A stretch of 64,000 bases of DNA, from NCBI RefSeq assembly GCF_002280785.1, contig NZ_NCEQ01000008.1, positions 41,732 through 105,731 of the forward strand, given 5' to 3'. This document shows, piece by piece, positions 7,950-17,499 of this stretch. This stretch comes from Brevundimonas subvibrioides. Lineage in GTDB: Bacteria > Pseudomonadota > Alphaproteobacteria > Caulobacterales > Caulobacteraceae. Made by a program: the position numbers and the translations under genes. The notes beneath the pieces are model-generated. The model was given only the letters and a program-made list of their open reading frames with translations, ran no database searches and was not told where the DNA came from. Positions within the stretch are counted from its first letter, which is position 1. Each line of letters starts with the position of its first letter.

Positions 7950-8596
7950 TGGCTGTCGGCTTTCCCGGCGGGCGCTTCATCGGTGGGGGGTTCGACGGCG
8001 GCCCGCTCGTCGTGGCCGGTGACCCTGTGCAAGGTCTCCCGGCCGAGGACGGCGAGGTATTTGACGTATTCCAGCGTCATCCGTCGCGCCGTAACGGCCG
8101 CCCGCCACCAGCGCGAGTTGTCCAGCGACGGCGTCGAGACGGCATAGGGCGTCAGCTCCAGATCCGGCGCTGCGCTGCGCAGTTCCAGAATGGAACGGGG
8201 CATATGGTAGTCGGAGGTGACCACGATCAGACTGTCATAGCCCCTGGCGCGGGCCCAGGCGGCGATTTCCTGGGCGTTGCCGTTCGTGGTCTCGGCCTCG
8301 AAGCCCAGGTCGACGCAGCAGTTGAACAGGCGGTTGGACCCCGGCGTCAGCTCCCGCAATTCCTGACGGCGGACCTCGCGGTTGACGCCCGAGATCAGGA
8401 CCCGGTCGCCCTTGTCCTGTTCCAGCAGGCGGATGGCGACGTTGACCCGCTCGGCGGAAGGGCCGGTCAGGGCGACGATGCCGTCGGCGCGGGCGGGCTC
8501 CGGTGCGGGCGTGAAGCCGCGCACCCGGTCGGCGAAGGCGAACAGCCCCACCAGCCAGATCAGGGCCACGATCCCGACAAGCGCCAGAAACTTCAT
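7946..8596 (-). CDS. DUF218 (YdcF/ElyC-like) membrane-anchored protein
   Basis: A 216-residue DUF218 protein; relatives (ElyC, SanA, YdcF) affect envelope integrity, but their reaction is not established. One N-terminal transmembrane helix (residues 4-22) leads into a periplasmic Rossmann-like domain containing DGIVALTGPSAERVNVAIRLL, RVLISGVNREV, the TNGNAQEIAAWAR segment and VTSDYHMPRS, which hold the conserved acidic and His residues of the family. The tail is Glu/Pro-rich. It sits between ftsX (gap 9 bases) and plsC (4-base overlap), a conserved alphaproteobacterial arrangement. Confidence 0.85.
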   Translation of the reverse strand: MKFLALVGIVALIWLVGLFAFADRVRGFTPAPEPARADGIVALTGPSAERVNVAIRLLEQDKGDRVLISGVNREVRRQELRELTPGSNRLFNCCVDLGFEAETTNGNAQEIAAWARARGYDSLIVVTSDYHMPRSILELRSAAPDLELTPYAVSTPSLDNSRWWRAAVTARRMTLEYVKYLAVLGRETLHRVTGHDERAAVEPPTDEAPAGKADSQ

Positions 8597-8605
8597 GCTT
8601 AATCT

Positions 8606-9538
8606 CTAGCCGCCGACCTGGGACGCGCCAAGTCTCGCTATCGCCCGTCCGGCGCCAAGGCGCGCCGCGACAAGCGCCACCGTAGCGGCGACCAGCGGGC
8701 AAGGCGAGAGCATCAGGATATCGGCCCAGGCGACGGGCAGGGCGGGGGTCAGGCCTTCGGATCCGCCGAGCGCGCGCAGGAGGGCGAGCAGGGTGATGGC
8801 TGTCGCCGTTCCGGCCGCGCCGGCGACCAGGGCCAGCAGGGCGTAGCGGCGCTGGAACAGCCAGGCGATGGCGGCGTCGGTGGCGCCGGAGAGGCTCAGG
8901 GTCTCGATCACCGATCGGCGCGCCTCGATGCCGGCGCGGACGGCGTAGATGATGGCCGCCCCCGCCGCGAAGGCCGTGGTCAGGAAGGCGGCGAGCGCCA
9001 GGATGGTGATCAGGGTCGCCGACCGTTCGACCTCGCCGCGCCACAGGCTGTGGTCGTCGACCGTGGCGTCCAGCCCCGCCTCGGCCAGGGCGCGGCCCAG
9101 GGTCAGGGCGCTGGCGGGCGCGCTGCGGTCCAGGCGGACGGTGACCAGATAGGGCAGGGGCAGGTCGGCCAGCACGGCTTCGCCCATCCACGGACGCAGC
9201 AGGGCCTCGGCGGTTTCGCGGTCCATGGCGGCGGCCTCGGCCACGCCGTTGACGCCGGCCAGGGTCTCGGCGGCGCGGGCGGCTGCGGTGGCGCCGCTCT
9301 CACCGACGCGCGGACGGACCTGGACCGTGGCCTCGGCCCGCAGTTCCCGGGCCCAGCCGTGCGCCGCCCGGTCGGCGGCGACCGCCCCGACGGCGGCGAG
9401 GCAGGCGAGGAAGCAGAGGACGGCGATGACCGCGGCCAGCCAGCGCTCCCCGGCCGCGTCGCGCGGCAGGAGACCGCTCTCGGGCCGGACCGGCCGGGCT
9501 CGCGGGCCGGAGCCGAACAGTGTGGACCAGCGGATCAC
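8606..9538 (-). CDS. ftsX: Cell division protein FtsX
   Basis: Permease-like partner of FtsE; the complex sits at the division septum and activates peptidoglycan hydrolases via a periplasmic loop. The 310-residue product has a long cytoplasmic N-terminus with a basic stretch, a first membrane helix near residues 35-58, a periplasmic domain of about 100 residues (RVGESGATAAARAAETLAGV to VDDHSLWRGEVE) and three more helices at the C-terminal half. The start overlaps ftsE by 4 bases. The sequence is divergent from E. coli FtsX, as usual in Caulobacterales, so the call leans partly on synteny with ftsE. Confidence 0.85.
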   Translation of the reverse strand: MIRWSTLFGSGPRARPVRPESGLLPRDAAGERWLAAVIAVLCFLACLAAVGAVAADRAAHGWARELRAEATVQVRPRVGESGATAAARAAETLAGVNGVAEAAAMDRETAEALLRPWMGEAVLADLPLPYLVTVRLDRSAPASALTLGRALAEAGLDATVDDHSLWRGEVERSATLITILALAAFLTTAFAAGAAIIYAVRAGIEARRSVIETLSLSGATDAAIAWLFQRRYALLALVAGAAGTATAITLLALLRALGGSEGLTPALPVAWADILMLSPCPLVAATVALVAARLGAGRAIARLGASQVGG

Positions 9539-10245
9539 GTCGCGACCCCCGAGATGCGGCCGTCGCGCAACTGCAACCTGCGCGCGCCCGACCGCCTGGC
9601 CAGATCTTCGTCATGGCTGGCGATCAGGACGGTGGCGCCCAGCCTGTTGAGCGCCTGGAACAGTTTCAGCAGCCGGTCGGCCATGGCCGGGTCGACGCTG
9701 CCGGTCGGTTCGTCCGCCAGGATCAGGTCCGGTTTGGCCATGACGGCGCGGGCGATGGCGAGGCGCTGTTTCTCGCCGCCGGACAGGGCGGTGGGCAGGG
9801 CGTCGGCGCGATCGCCCAGCCCGACCCAGGCCAGCATCTCCTCGACGTCGGCGGCGTAGTCGCTGCGTTTGCCGCCCCGCACCCGCAGCGACAGGGCGGC
9901 GTTGTCGAAGACGCTGAGGTGATCCAGCAGACGGAAGTCCTGGAACACGACCCCCATGCGCCGACGCCAGGCGGGCCGGTCGCGGGCCGTGATCCCGGTG
10001 ACGTCTTCTCCGAACAGGGCGATGCGGCCTTCCTCGGGCCGGTCGGCGAGGGTCAGAAGACGCAGCAGCGAAGACTTTCCCGCTCCCGACGCGCCGGTAA
10101 GGAAGTGGAAAGAGCCACGCGGCAGGATGAGGTTAATGTCCCGCAGCACGCCGGGCGATTCGGCATAGCCGAACCCGACCGCCGACAGGCGGACGGTTTC
10201 GGGCGAAGGCGCGGATTCGGCGGCGCGGCGGGGCGACTGAGACAT
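9535..10245 (-). CDS. ftsE: Cell division ATP-binding protein FtsE
   Basis: ABC-type ATPase that powers FtsX in septal wall remodelling. The 236-residue product carries Walker A GASGAGKSS (residues about 50-58), a Q-loop in VFQDFRLLDHLSVFDN, the signature LSGGEKQR, Walker B LILADEPTGSVD and the H-loop in ASHDEDL. The FQDFRLLDHLSV stretch is typical of FtsE rather than of other ABC ATPases. First gene of the ftsEX-DUF218-plsC operon; the 77 bases to the divergent MJ0042 gene hold the promoters. Confidence 0.93.
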   Translation of the reverse strand: MSQSPRRAAESAPSPETVRLSAVGFGYAESPGVLRDINLILPRGSFHFLTGASGAGKSSLLRLLTLADRPEEGRIALFGEDVTGITARDRPAWRRRMGVVFQDFRLLDHLSVFDNAALSLRVRGGKRSDYAADVEEMLAWVGLGDRADALPTALSGGEKQRLAIARAVMAKPDLILADEPTGSVDPAMADRLLKLFQALNRLGATVLIASHDEDLARRSGARRLQLRDGRISGVAT

Positions 10246-10322
10246 CGATTGTTTTCGTTAGGACCGGACCGCTTCGCGTTCCGACAGGAGGGGGCCGGCG
10301 AGCGGCCTCGCAGTCAGCGACC

Positions 10323-11234
10323 ATGATACTGACCTGCCCGTCCTGCGCCACCAGCTATTTTGCCCCCGACGGCGCCATTCCGCCCGGCGGCCGCAAGGTG
10401 CGCTGCCAGTCCTGCGCCCATGTCTGGCACGGCATGCCCAGCGACGAGCCGCTGGAGCTGACGGCGGCCAGCGAGCCGATTCTCGCTCAGGAGCCGAGGA
10501 GTTTCGAGGACGCGCCGCCGGTCTCGCCCGAGACCCCCGCGCCCGAACTGCCCAAGGCCTTCCGCGCCCGGGCCGAACAGCAGCGTCGACTGCGCCGTGC
10601 CGCGACCCAAGGCGCGGTCTGGGCCGGTCTGGCCAGCCTGTTCGTCGGCCTGATCGGCGCCGGCTGGCTGTTCCGGGTCGAGGTGGTGGAACTGTATCCC
10701 CGCGCCGCGGCCGCCTACGCCATGGTCGGGACGCCGGTGAACCCGACCGGGCTCGAGTTCGAGGCCCTGGCCGCCAAGGCCGTGGCCGAACGGCCGGACA
10801 TGGTGATGGTGTCCGGCGCCCTCCGGAACGTCAGGGATCGCGAGATCGTCGCGCCGCCGGTCCGGGTCGCCCTGCTCGACGCCCACGGGGCCGAGGTCGG
10901 GCACGCCCTGATCGAGCTGGACGGGGCCCCCGTCCTGCCGGGCGGGGTCCAGGGCTTCGCCGCCCTGATCCGCGACCCCGGCGCGCACGGCGTCGATGTC
11001 GGCGTCGATTTCGCCCGGGCGGGAGCCGGACCGGCCGCGCATGAGGAGGCCGCCCGCGCCGCCCCCGCCCGGCCCTTGCCCACGCCCGACGAACACGGCC
11101 TGCGGCCCGCCATGATCGAGGAGGCGCCGACGATGCATGCCGAGCCGATCGACGCGACCCCGGTCCCCGCCGCGCCGGCGCATGAGTCTATCGACAGCCA
11201 TGGGGCCGAGGCGGTATCCGCCTCGCATGGCTGA
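10323..11234 (+). CDS. MJ0042 zinc-ribbon membrane protein
   Basis: A 303-residue protein with an N-terminal MJ0042-type zinc ribbon (CPSC at residues 5-8 and CQSC near 31-34 with FAPDGAIPPGGRKVRC between), a variable acidic linker, one transmembrane helix (about residues 100-120, GAVWAGLASLFVGLIGAGW) and a periplasmic immunoglobulin-like DUF3426 domain (VVSGALRNVRDREIVAPPVRVAL). The C-terminal 70 residues are Ala/Pro/Glu-rich and look disordered. This architecture is widespread next to ftsEX in alphaproteobacteria; function unknown. Its 3' end overlaps the start of the phosphoribosyltransferase gene by 8 bases. Confidence 0.8.
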   Translation: MILTCPSCATSYFAPDGAIPPGGRKVRCQSCAHVWHGMPSDEPLELTAASEPILAQEPRSFEDAPPVSPETPAPELPKAFRARAEQQRRLRRAATQGAVWAGLASLFVGLIGAGWLFRVEVVELYPRAAAAYAMVGTPVNPTGLEFEALAAKAVAERPDMVMVSGALRNVRDREIVAPPVRVALLDAHGAEVGHALIELDGAPVLPGGVQGFAALIRDPGAHGVDVGVDFARAGAGPAAHEEAARAAPARPLPTPDEHGLRPAMIEEAPTMHAEPIDATPVPAAPAHESIDSHGAEAVSASHG

Positions 11235-11760
11235 AGCTCCCCCGACGCCCACCGTCTTACTGTCCGAAGCCGAGATCGGCCGGATCGTCGCCGATCTGGC
11301 CGAACGGATCGCCCCCGTCATCGACGACGAGACCGTGGCGGTGGTGCTGCTGACCGGCGGCCTGTGGTTCGCCGCCGACCTGACGCGGGCCCTGTCGCGG
11401 GTCGGACGGAATGTCCGCTTCGACGCCCTGTGGCTGGCCTCCTACGGAGATGAAAAGTCGAGCCGGGGCCGGATCGACGTCCATGCGCCGTTCCAGCGCT
11501 CGCTGACGGATCGCAAGGTGCTGATCCTCGACGACGTGTTCGATACCGGCCTGTCGCTGGCCGAGGCCGTGCGGCATGCGAGGGAGGCGGGAGCCGCCGA
11601 GGTCGTGACCTGCGTCTTCGCCCGCAAGCCCTGGCCGAAGCCCCGTGCCCCCGAGCCGGACTTCGTCGGCTGGGAGGCGCCCAACCGGTTCCTGGTCGGC
11701 TACGGCCTCGACCACGCCGGCGCCCTGCGCGGCCTGCCGGACATCTGCGCGCTGGACTAA
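11227..11760 (+). CDS. hpt: Hypoxanthine phosphoribosyltransferase-like protein
   Basis: A 177-residue type I phosphoribosyltransferase, most like hypoxanthine/guanine PRTases of purine salvage. The PRPP-binding loop VLILDDVFDTGLSL (residues about 97-110) has the two consecutive acidic residues and the DTG turn; an upstream LLTGGLWFAADLTRAL matches the PPi loop region, and DALWLASYGDEKSSRG the flexible lid. The WEAPNRFLVGYGLD tail is the HPRT base-binding end. The ATG at 11227 is preferred over an in-frame ATG at 11137 inside the previous gene. Its TAA overlaps the convergent recQ stop. Confidence 0.85.
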   Translation: MAEAPPTPTVLLSEAEIGRIVADLAERIAPVIDDETVAVVLLTGGLWFAADLTRALSRVGRNVRFDALWLASYGDEKSSRGRIDVHAPFQRSLTDRKVLILDDVFDTGLSLAEAVRHAREAGAAEVVTCVFARKPWPKPRAPEPDFVGWEAPNRFLVGYGLDHAGALRGLPDICALD

Positions 11761-13673
11761 TCCGCGCCCTGAAGGGCGGCGATCACGCCCTTGCCGTAGC
11801 GGTCGATCTTGGTCTGGCCGACGCCGGAGATGGCGGCGAGCGCGTCGAGCGAGCCGGGCTCGCGCTGCGCGATCTCCAGCAGGGTCTTGTCCTGGAAGAT
11901 GACATAGGGCGGGACATGCTGTTCGGCGGCGCGGTCGCGGCGCCAGGCGCGCAGGGTCTCGAAACGGGCGCGGACGTCGGCGTCGAGCGCCTCGACCGCG
12001 GCGTTGCGGTCGTTGCGGGTGCGGTTCCTCGGGCTGGCGGATCGGCCGGTGTCGGAACCCGGCGGGGTGCGGCGGACCTCGACGGCGATCTCGCCGCGAT
12101 AGACGGCGCGGACCCGTTCGGCGTCGCCGAGGCCGACCAGAGGCTTGCCGTCGTTGGGATCCTCCAGCAGCAGGCCTTCGAACATCAGGTGGTCGACGAT
12201 GTCGCGCCAGCCGCCCAGCGAGATCTCCTTGCCGATGCCCCAGGTGGAGAGGTCGCTCTCCCACGGCTGGACGTCTTTCGTCTTGCCCAGCAGGTGGTCG
12301 ACGATCCGCCCCTTGCCGAAGCGGCCGCCGAGGCGCTGGACCGCCGCCAGCGCCTTCTGGGCCGGGACGGTGGCGTCATAGAGGGCGGGCGGGTCGGAAC
12401 AGACGTCGCAGACGCCGCACGCGCCGGCGTCGGTTTCTCCGAAATAGCGCCGCACGGCCTGGGGCCGGCAGGTCGCGCCGTCCAGCATGGCGAACAGCTG
12501 GCGAGCTTTCCGCGTCTGGACCTGTTTGACCTCCTCGGCCATCGGGCGGCTGTCGAGCCGCTTCAGGGTCCAGGCGATGTCGGAGGGGCCGTAGAGTGTG
12601 ATGCCCTCGGCCGGTTCGCCGTCGCGTCCGGCGCGGCCGATCTCCTGCCAGTAGGCCTCCAGGCTGCCCGGCGGATCGGCGTGGATGACGAAGCGGACGT
12701 CGGCCTTGTCGACCCCCATGCCGAAGGCGATGGTCGCGACCATGACGGCGCCGTCTTCGGCCAGGAACCGTTCCAGCCGCTTGTCGCGGTCCTGGCCCGG
12801 CATGCCCGCGTGATAGGCGATGGCGTTGGTCCCGGCGGATTTCAGGGCGTCGGCGACGCGTTCGCAGCCGTCGCGGCTGCCGCAATAGACGACGCCCGAC
12901 TGGCCGCGTCGGGCCCGAACCAGTTCGATGACGTGGGCGTCGGTCCTGGCGCGCGAGGCGCTCTCCTTGCGAATGGCCGAGAGCTGCAGGTTCGGGCGGG
13001 CGAAACTGTCGACGAAGACGGCGGCGTGCTCGAGGCGGAGCGAGGCCAGGATGTCGTCGCGGGTGCGGGCGTCGGCGGTGGCGGTGACGGCGATGCGGGG
13101 GACGCCGGGGAAGAGTTCGCCGAGGCGACCGAGGGTCCGATAGTCGGGGCGGAAGTCGTGGCCCCATTGGGAGACGCAGTGGGCTTCGTCGATGGCGATC
13201 AGCGACAGGGGCAGGTCGCGCAACCGGTCGGTCAGGGCGCCGGAGGCCAGGCCTTCGGGCGAGACATAGAGCAGGTCCAGTTCACCGGCTTGGGCCGCGC
13301 GAAGGACATCGGTGCGCTCGTTCAGCGACAGGCCGGAGTCGAGCCGGGCCGCCGCCACCCCCTGCTGCTTCAGCGCCTCGACCTGATCGGTCATCAGGGC
13401 GATCAGGGGGGAGATGACGAGGCCGAGGCCGGGGCGCAGGATGGCCGGGATCTGGTAGCAGACGCTCTTGCCGCCGCCGGTCGGGAGGACGGCGAGGACG
13501 TCGCGGCCGGCCATGATCTCGGTGACGACCCTGGCCTGCAGCCCCCGGAAGTCGGCATGGCCCCAGACCCGCTCCAGCGTCTGCCGCGCGGCGTCGAGGC
13601 CGGGCGGGGAGGTGGGTGAGTCGGGGAGCATCGGCGGTTTGTGCCCGATCCGTTCCGGGGTGTCATCCATCAC
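11757..13673 (-). CDS. recQ: ATP-dependent DNA helicase RecQ
   Basis: 3'-5' superfamily 2 helicase acting in recombination and stalled-fork repair. The 638-residue product begins with motif 0 (WGHADFRGLQ), Walker A PTGGGKS (Lys69), the DEAH box at 162-165 (AIDEAHCVSQWGHDFRP) with the following aromatic-rich loop, motif VI QEIGRAGRDG, the four-Cys zinc site (TCRPQ...ACGVCDVC, about 404-426), a winged-helix RQC domain and a C-terminal HRDC domain (from about residue 560, FETLRAWRRDRA to DRYGKGVIAAL). Full length for RecQ. Its stop overlaps the stop of the phosphoribosyltransferase gene. Confidence 0.95.
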   Translation of the reverse strand: MMDDTPERIGHKPPMLPDSPTSPPGLDAARQTLERVWGHADFRGLQARVVTEIMAGRDVLAVLPTGGGKSVCYQIPAILRPGLGLVISPLIALMTDQVEALKQQGVAAARLDSGLSLNERTDVLRAAQAGELDLLYVSPEGLASGALTDRLRDLPLSLIAIDEAHCVSQWGHDFRPDYRTLGRLGELFPGVPRIAVTATADARTRDDILASLRLEHAAVFVDSFARPNLQLSAIRKESASRARTDAHVIELVRARRGQSGVVYCGSRDGCERVADALKSAGTNAIAYHAGMPGQDRDKRLERFLAEDGAVMVATIAFGMGVDKADVRFVIHADPPGSLEAYWQEIGRAGRDGEPAEGITLYGPSDIAWTLKRLDSRPMAEEVKQVQTRKARQLFAMLDGATCRPQAVRRYFGETDAGACGVCDVCSDPPALYDATVPAQKALAAVQRLGGRFGKGRIVDHLLGKTKDVQPWESDLSTWGIGKEISLGGWRDIVDHLMFEGLLLEDPNDGKPLVGLGDAERVRAVYRGEIAVEVRRTPPGSDTGRSASPRNRTRNDRNAAVEALDADVRARFETLRAWRRDRAAEQHVPPYVIFQDKTLLEIAQREPGSLDALAAISGVGQTKIDRYGKGVIAALQGAD

Positions 13674-14052
13674 GGGCGCGACTCCGAAAAAGCGACTCGA
13701 CAGAGTCGACAGAGTCTACATCGGCGGCGGTCCAAGCGATGGCGATGTCAAAGACCGGAGACAGTGTCTCACGGTTTTCGGCGGCGCCTGGGATAAAGCC
13801 TCTAAATAGATCCGAGCGTTGATTTGAAAGGCGGATTCGGGGGATGCGTTGATGGGTAAGGTTCCCTTCTCCCCTTGCGGGAGAAGGTGGCCGAGCGAAG
13901 CGAGGTCGGATGAGGCGTCGCACGGCGTTGGGAGTGGAGGCAGGCACGCGTTCCCGTTTGGAACCGCGTCACCCCTCACCCGATCGCGCCAGGACGACGG
14001 CTGCGCCGCCGTGCACGATCTCCCGCTCCCGCAAGGGGGGAGGGGACGAGAC
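13674..14052. other. 379-base gap between recQ and dapD
   Basis: The recQ-proximal part holds a tandem 9-base repeat (GACAGAGTC at 13699-13707 and 13708-13716) preceded by GACTC, making overlapping inverted repeats just upstream of the recQ start; it could be an operator, but I match no known regulator. The dapD-proximal half is filled by the palindromic repeat doublet listed separately. I see no convincing gene. Confidence 0.5.
13861..14048. repeat. Palindromic intergenic repeat doublet, second family
   Basis: The left unit begins with a perfect 9-base hairpin (CCTTCTCCC at 13865-13873, loop of 5, GGGAGAAGG at 13879-13887) followed by GGCCGAGCGAAGCGAGGTCG and GATGAGG. The right unit (about 13970-14048) is a diverged copy in the opposite orientation, recognisable by CCCCTCACCC and by CGCTCCCGCAAGGGGGGAGG. 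A partial third copy lies after coq7 near 3971-3997. This is an REP-like multicopy element. Confidence 0.75.
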
Positions 14053-14921
<869 letters not shown>

Positions 14922-14925
<4 letters not shown>

Positions 14926-15599
14926 GCGGCCTCCTTGAGGGCATAGGGGGTCAGGAAGTCGAGCAGGTCAGGCGCGGTGGCGTCGATCCAGTCGCCGGTC
15001 GCCAGCCCCCGGGCCGCAAGGTGTCCGGATGTGGCGATCAGCACGGTGGTCATGCCCATGGCCTTGGCCGGCTCGAGGTTGCGCGGCGTGTCCTCGAAGA
15101 AGACGGCCTGCGTCGGGTCGATGCCGAAACGTTCCAGAAAATGCCGATAGGTCGAGGGCGCAGGCTTGGGCGTCAGGTCCATGTCCTCGATGGCGAAAAC
15201 GCCGTCGAACAGGGCGGTGACGCCGATCCGGTCCAGGACGCGCGAGGCGTGGCGGCGGGCGCCGTTGGTCAGGACGAACTTGCGGCCGGGCAGCCGCGCA
15301 AGGACCTCGGCCAGACGCGGGTTCGGCTCCAGCGAGTCCAGCGGCACGTCGTGGACCTCGCGGAGGAAGGTCTCCGGATCCACGGCGTAGTTGGCCATCA
15401 GCCCGGCCAGGGTCGTGCCGTGTTCGTTCAGGAATTGACGCTGCAGCGTTCTGGCTTCTTCGGCGGGCAGGCCGACGGCGTCCACCATGAAGGCGTTGAT
15501 CCGGCCCTGGACGAGCCCCATCACGCCCTGTTCAGGCGGATAGAGGGTGTCATCGAGGTCGAAGACCCAGGCGTTGATGCTCGAGAGATCGAGGCTCAC
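14922..15599 (-). CDS. HAD-family pyrimidine 5'-nucleotidase-like hydrolase
   Basis: A 225-residue cytosolic HAD phosphatase resembling the Sdt1/Phm8 pyrimidine 5'-nucleotidase group. Motif I is [11 protein letters not shown] (residues about 13-23) with the nucleophile Asp and the second Asp; motif II Thr is in VLTNGARRH; motif III/IV acidic residues are in [15 protein letters not shown] helical cap separates motifs I and II. Located between argB (4-base overlap) and dapD (4-base overlap), an arrangement seen in other alphaproteobacteria. The in vivo substrate is not deducible from sequence. Confidence 0.85.
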
Positions 15600-16522
15600 G
15601 CCTTCACCAGGGTGCCCGCACCGTATTCGGTGAACAGTTCGACCAGCATGGCGTGGGGACGACGGCCGTCGAGGATGACCACGGCCTCGACGCCCGCGCG
15701 GACGGCGGCCATGGCGGTCTCCAGCTTGGGGATCATGCCGCCGGAGGCGGTGCCGTCATCGATCAGGGCCTGGGCCTCCGCGACCGTCATCTGGCGGATG
15801 ATCGCTCCCGTCTTGTCGAGCACGCCCTTCACGTCGGTCAGCAGCAGCATGCGTTTGGCGTTCAGCGACCCGGCGATCGCGCCGGCCACGGTGTCGGCGT
15901 TGACGTTGTAGGTCAGCCCGTCCTCGGACACGCCGATCGGGGCGATGACAGGCACCCAGTCCTCGGTCTCCGAGGCGATCAGGCCCGCGATCAGCTTGGG
16001 ATCGACCTTGGTCGGCTCGCCGACGAAGCCGAGATCGACCTCGTGCTCGATCAGGCTGTCGGGGTCGCGCTTGGTGCGGGTCGTCTTTTCGACGGTCAGC
16101 AGGCCGGCGTCCTTGCCCGACAGGCCGACGCCACGCACGTCGGCCTCGCGGCCCGCGACCGTGATCCAGTGGGCGATCTCCTTGTTCACAGCGCCGGAGA
16201 GGACCATCTCGGCCATCGCCATCGTGTCCTTGTCGGTCACGCGCAGGCCGTCGATGAAGCTCGACCTGACGCCCGCCTTGTCCAGCATGGCGCTGATCTG
16301 CGGCCCGCCGCCGTGGACGACCACGGGGTTGACCCCCATCAGCTTCAGCAGCACCACGTCGGCGGCGAACTGTTTGGCCACGGCGACTTCGCCCATGGCA
16401 TGGCCGCCGTATTTGATGACCACGGTCTCGCGGTCATAAACCTGGATATAGGGCAGGGCTTCGGCCAGCGTCTTCGCCGTGGCCCAGCCCCGTTCCTCGG
16501 ATTGCCGGTCGTTCTCGTCCAT
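15596..16522 (-). CDS. argB: Acetylglutamate kinase
   Basis: Phosphorylates N-acetylglutamate, the second step of arginine biosynthesis, and is usually feedback controlled by arginine in this clade. The 308-residue product (from MDENDRQ) has the amino-acid-kinase fold: [12 protein letters not shown] (substrate/phosphate Lys and glycines), [14 protein letters not shown], the [10 protein letters not shown] segment, [15 protein letters not shown] and a [12 protein letters not shown] nucleotide loop. The N-terminal helix before the kinase core ([15 protein letters not shown]) is of the arginine-sensitive hexameric type. The ATG at 16522 is chosen over the one at 16558. First gene of the operon with the HAD protein and dapD. 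Confidence 0.95.
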   Translation of the reverse strand: MDENDRQSEERGWATAKTLAEALPYIQVYDRETVVIKYGGHAMGEVAVAKQFAADVVLLKLMGVNPVVVHGGGPQISAMLDKAGVRSSFIDGLRVTDKDTMAMAEMVLSGAVNKEIAHWITVAGREADVRGVGLSGKDAGLLTVEKTTRTKRDPDSLIEHEVDLGFVGEPTKVDPKLIAGLIASETEDWVPVIAPIGVSEDGLTYNVNADTVAGAIAGSLNAKRMLLLTDVKGVLDKTGAIIRQMTVAEAQALIDDGTASGGMIPKLETAMAAVRAGVEAVVILDGRRPHAMLVELFTEYGAGTLVKA

Positions 16523-16583
16523 GGCGGCGCTGATACCGGCGAGGCTTCGCCGTGTCACGCAGGATCGCGGCCCGGGGCGCGGC

Positions 16584-17390
16584 TTATGGAGCGTCCGGGA
16601 ACAGGTCTTCAGCCTGATCGATCGACCGGCGCAGGGCGTCCAGCGCCGCGTGCAGGTCCGGATGCTCGCCGTGGCGGGCCAGATCGCCGAGCACCGACCA
16701 GGTCTGGGCGACCAGGGCCGGGGTCGGGGCCTCGTCGCGCTGGCGGTGCAGGTCTGGCGTCAGGAAGGCGTCGATCCCGGCCCCGTCGTCGCCGGCGGCC
16801 AGGGCCGTGCCGAGCCGGGCGTTGATCAGGGCGACCTCGGCCCGCCAGTCGGCCATGAAGGACGACCAGCGCATGAAATGGCGGGGCAGGCCCCGGCTTG
16901 CGGCCTCGGCGTCCAGCACATGGCGCAGCCACAGGCGCAGACCCTGTTCGCGCGAGATGGGATTGCGGGCGACGAGCGAGGCGGCGACTTCCGAGGGGTG
17001 GCGCAGGGGCGCGATGATCAAGGGACGGTAGCCGGCCTGTTCCAACGCGCCGCGCCAGGCGGGGAAGAGGCGACACATGCGCGGATCCTTGAGGACGATG
17101 GTGCCGGCGTCGCCGAACTCGTCCGCCAGTGCACGGACGATACGGTCCCGGGCGGCGGCGGGATCGGGTGTGCGAAGCAGACGCCGCCAGTCGCTCCAGC
17201 TCGATCCGGCCTCGGCCAGAAGGACGTCGTCGAGGACCATGACGACGTGGCTCTCCCAGAAGCCGCGGGGATTGTCGGCGGCCGGGGCCATCAGGGTCCG
17301 CGGGGCGGCTGCGCCCAGCAGGGTCAAAGCTCCGGCCACGGACGATGTGCCCGAGCGATGCATTCCCAGTACGACCAGGGCCGTCTTCAT
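16584..17390 (-). CDS. Sulfotransferase-like P-loop protein
   Basis: A 268-residue protein with an N-terminal PAPS-type P-loop ([16 protein letters not shown], residues about 7-22) and a downstream [16 protein letters not shown] segment plus [12 protein letters not shown], matching the 5'- and 3'-phosphosulfate binding motifs of sulfotransferase-family proteins common in polysaccharide loci. The GFWES motif after the P-loop is also typical. It could sulfate a sugar or be a non-catalytic relative; the family is broad. It lies at the boundary of the polysaccharide island and is divergent from manC. Start ATG at 17390; an upstream in-frame start at 17420 is less likely. Confidence 0.75.
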   Translation of the reverse strand: MKTALVVLGMHRSGTSSVAGALTLLGAAAPRTLMAPAADNPRGFWESHVVMVLDDVLLAEAGSSWSDWRRLLRTPDPAAARDRIVRALADEFGDAGTIVLKDPRMCRLFPAWRGALEQAGYRPLIIAPLRHPSEVAASLVARNPISREQGLRLWLRHVLDAEAASRGLPRHFMRWSSFMADWRAEVALINARLGTALAAGDDGAGIDAFLTPDLHRQRDEAPTPALVAQTWSVLGDLARHGEHPDLHAALDALRRSIDQAEDLFPDAP

Positions 17391-17499
17391 AGTCCGCCTA
17401 ACTCCCTGATCCTTCAGCACGTTGTTTGCCCCAGTCGAGGGCGTCGCACAACGTGGCGGACCCGTTTGCCAAATTCCGCAATCCGGCTAAAGCAGACCT

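Noticed and set aside
11916..13619. A 567-codon open frame antisense to recQ.
   Set aside because: Gly/Ala/Asp-rich shadow of RecQ in a GC-rich genome; no recognisable motif.
13674..14052. A tRNA or small RNA gene between recQ and dapD.
   Set aside because: Hairpins there belong to the REP-like repeats; no cloverleaf or conserved T-loop (GTTCRANNC) in the right place.
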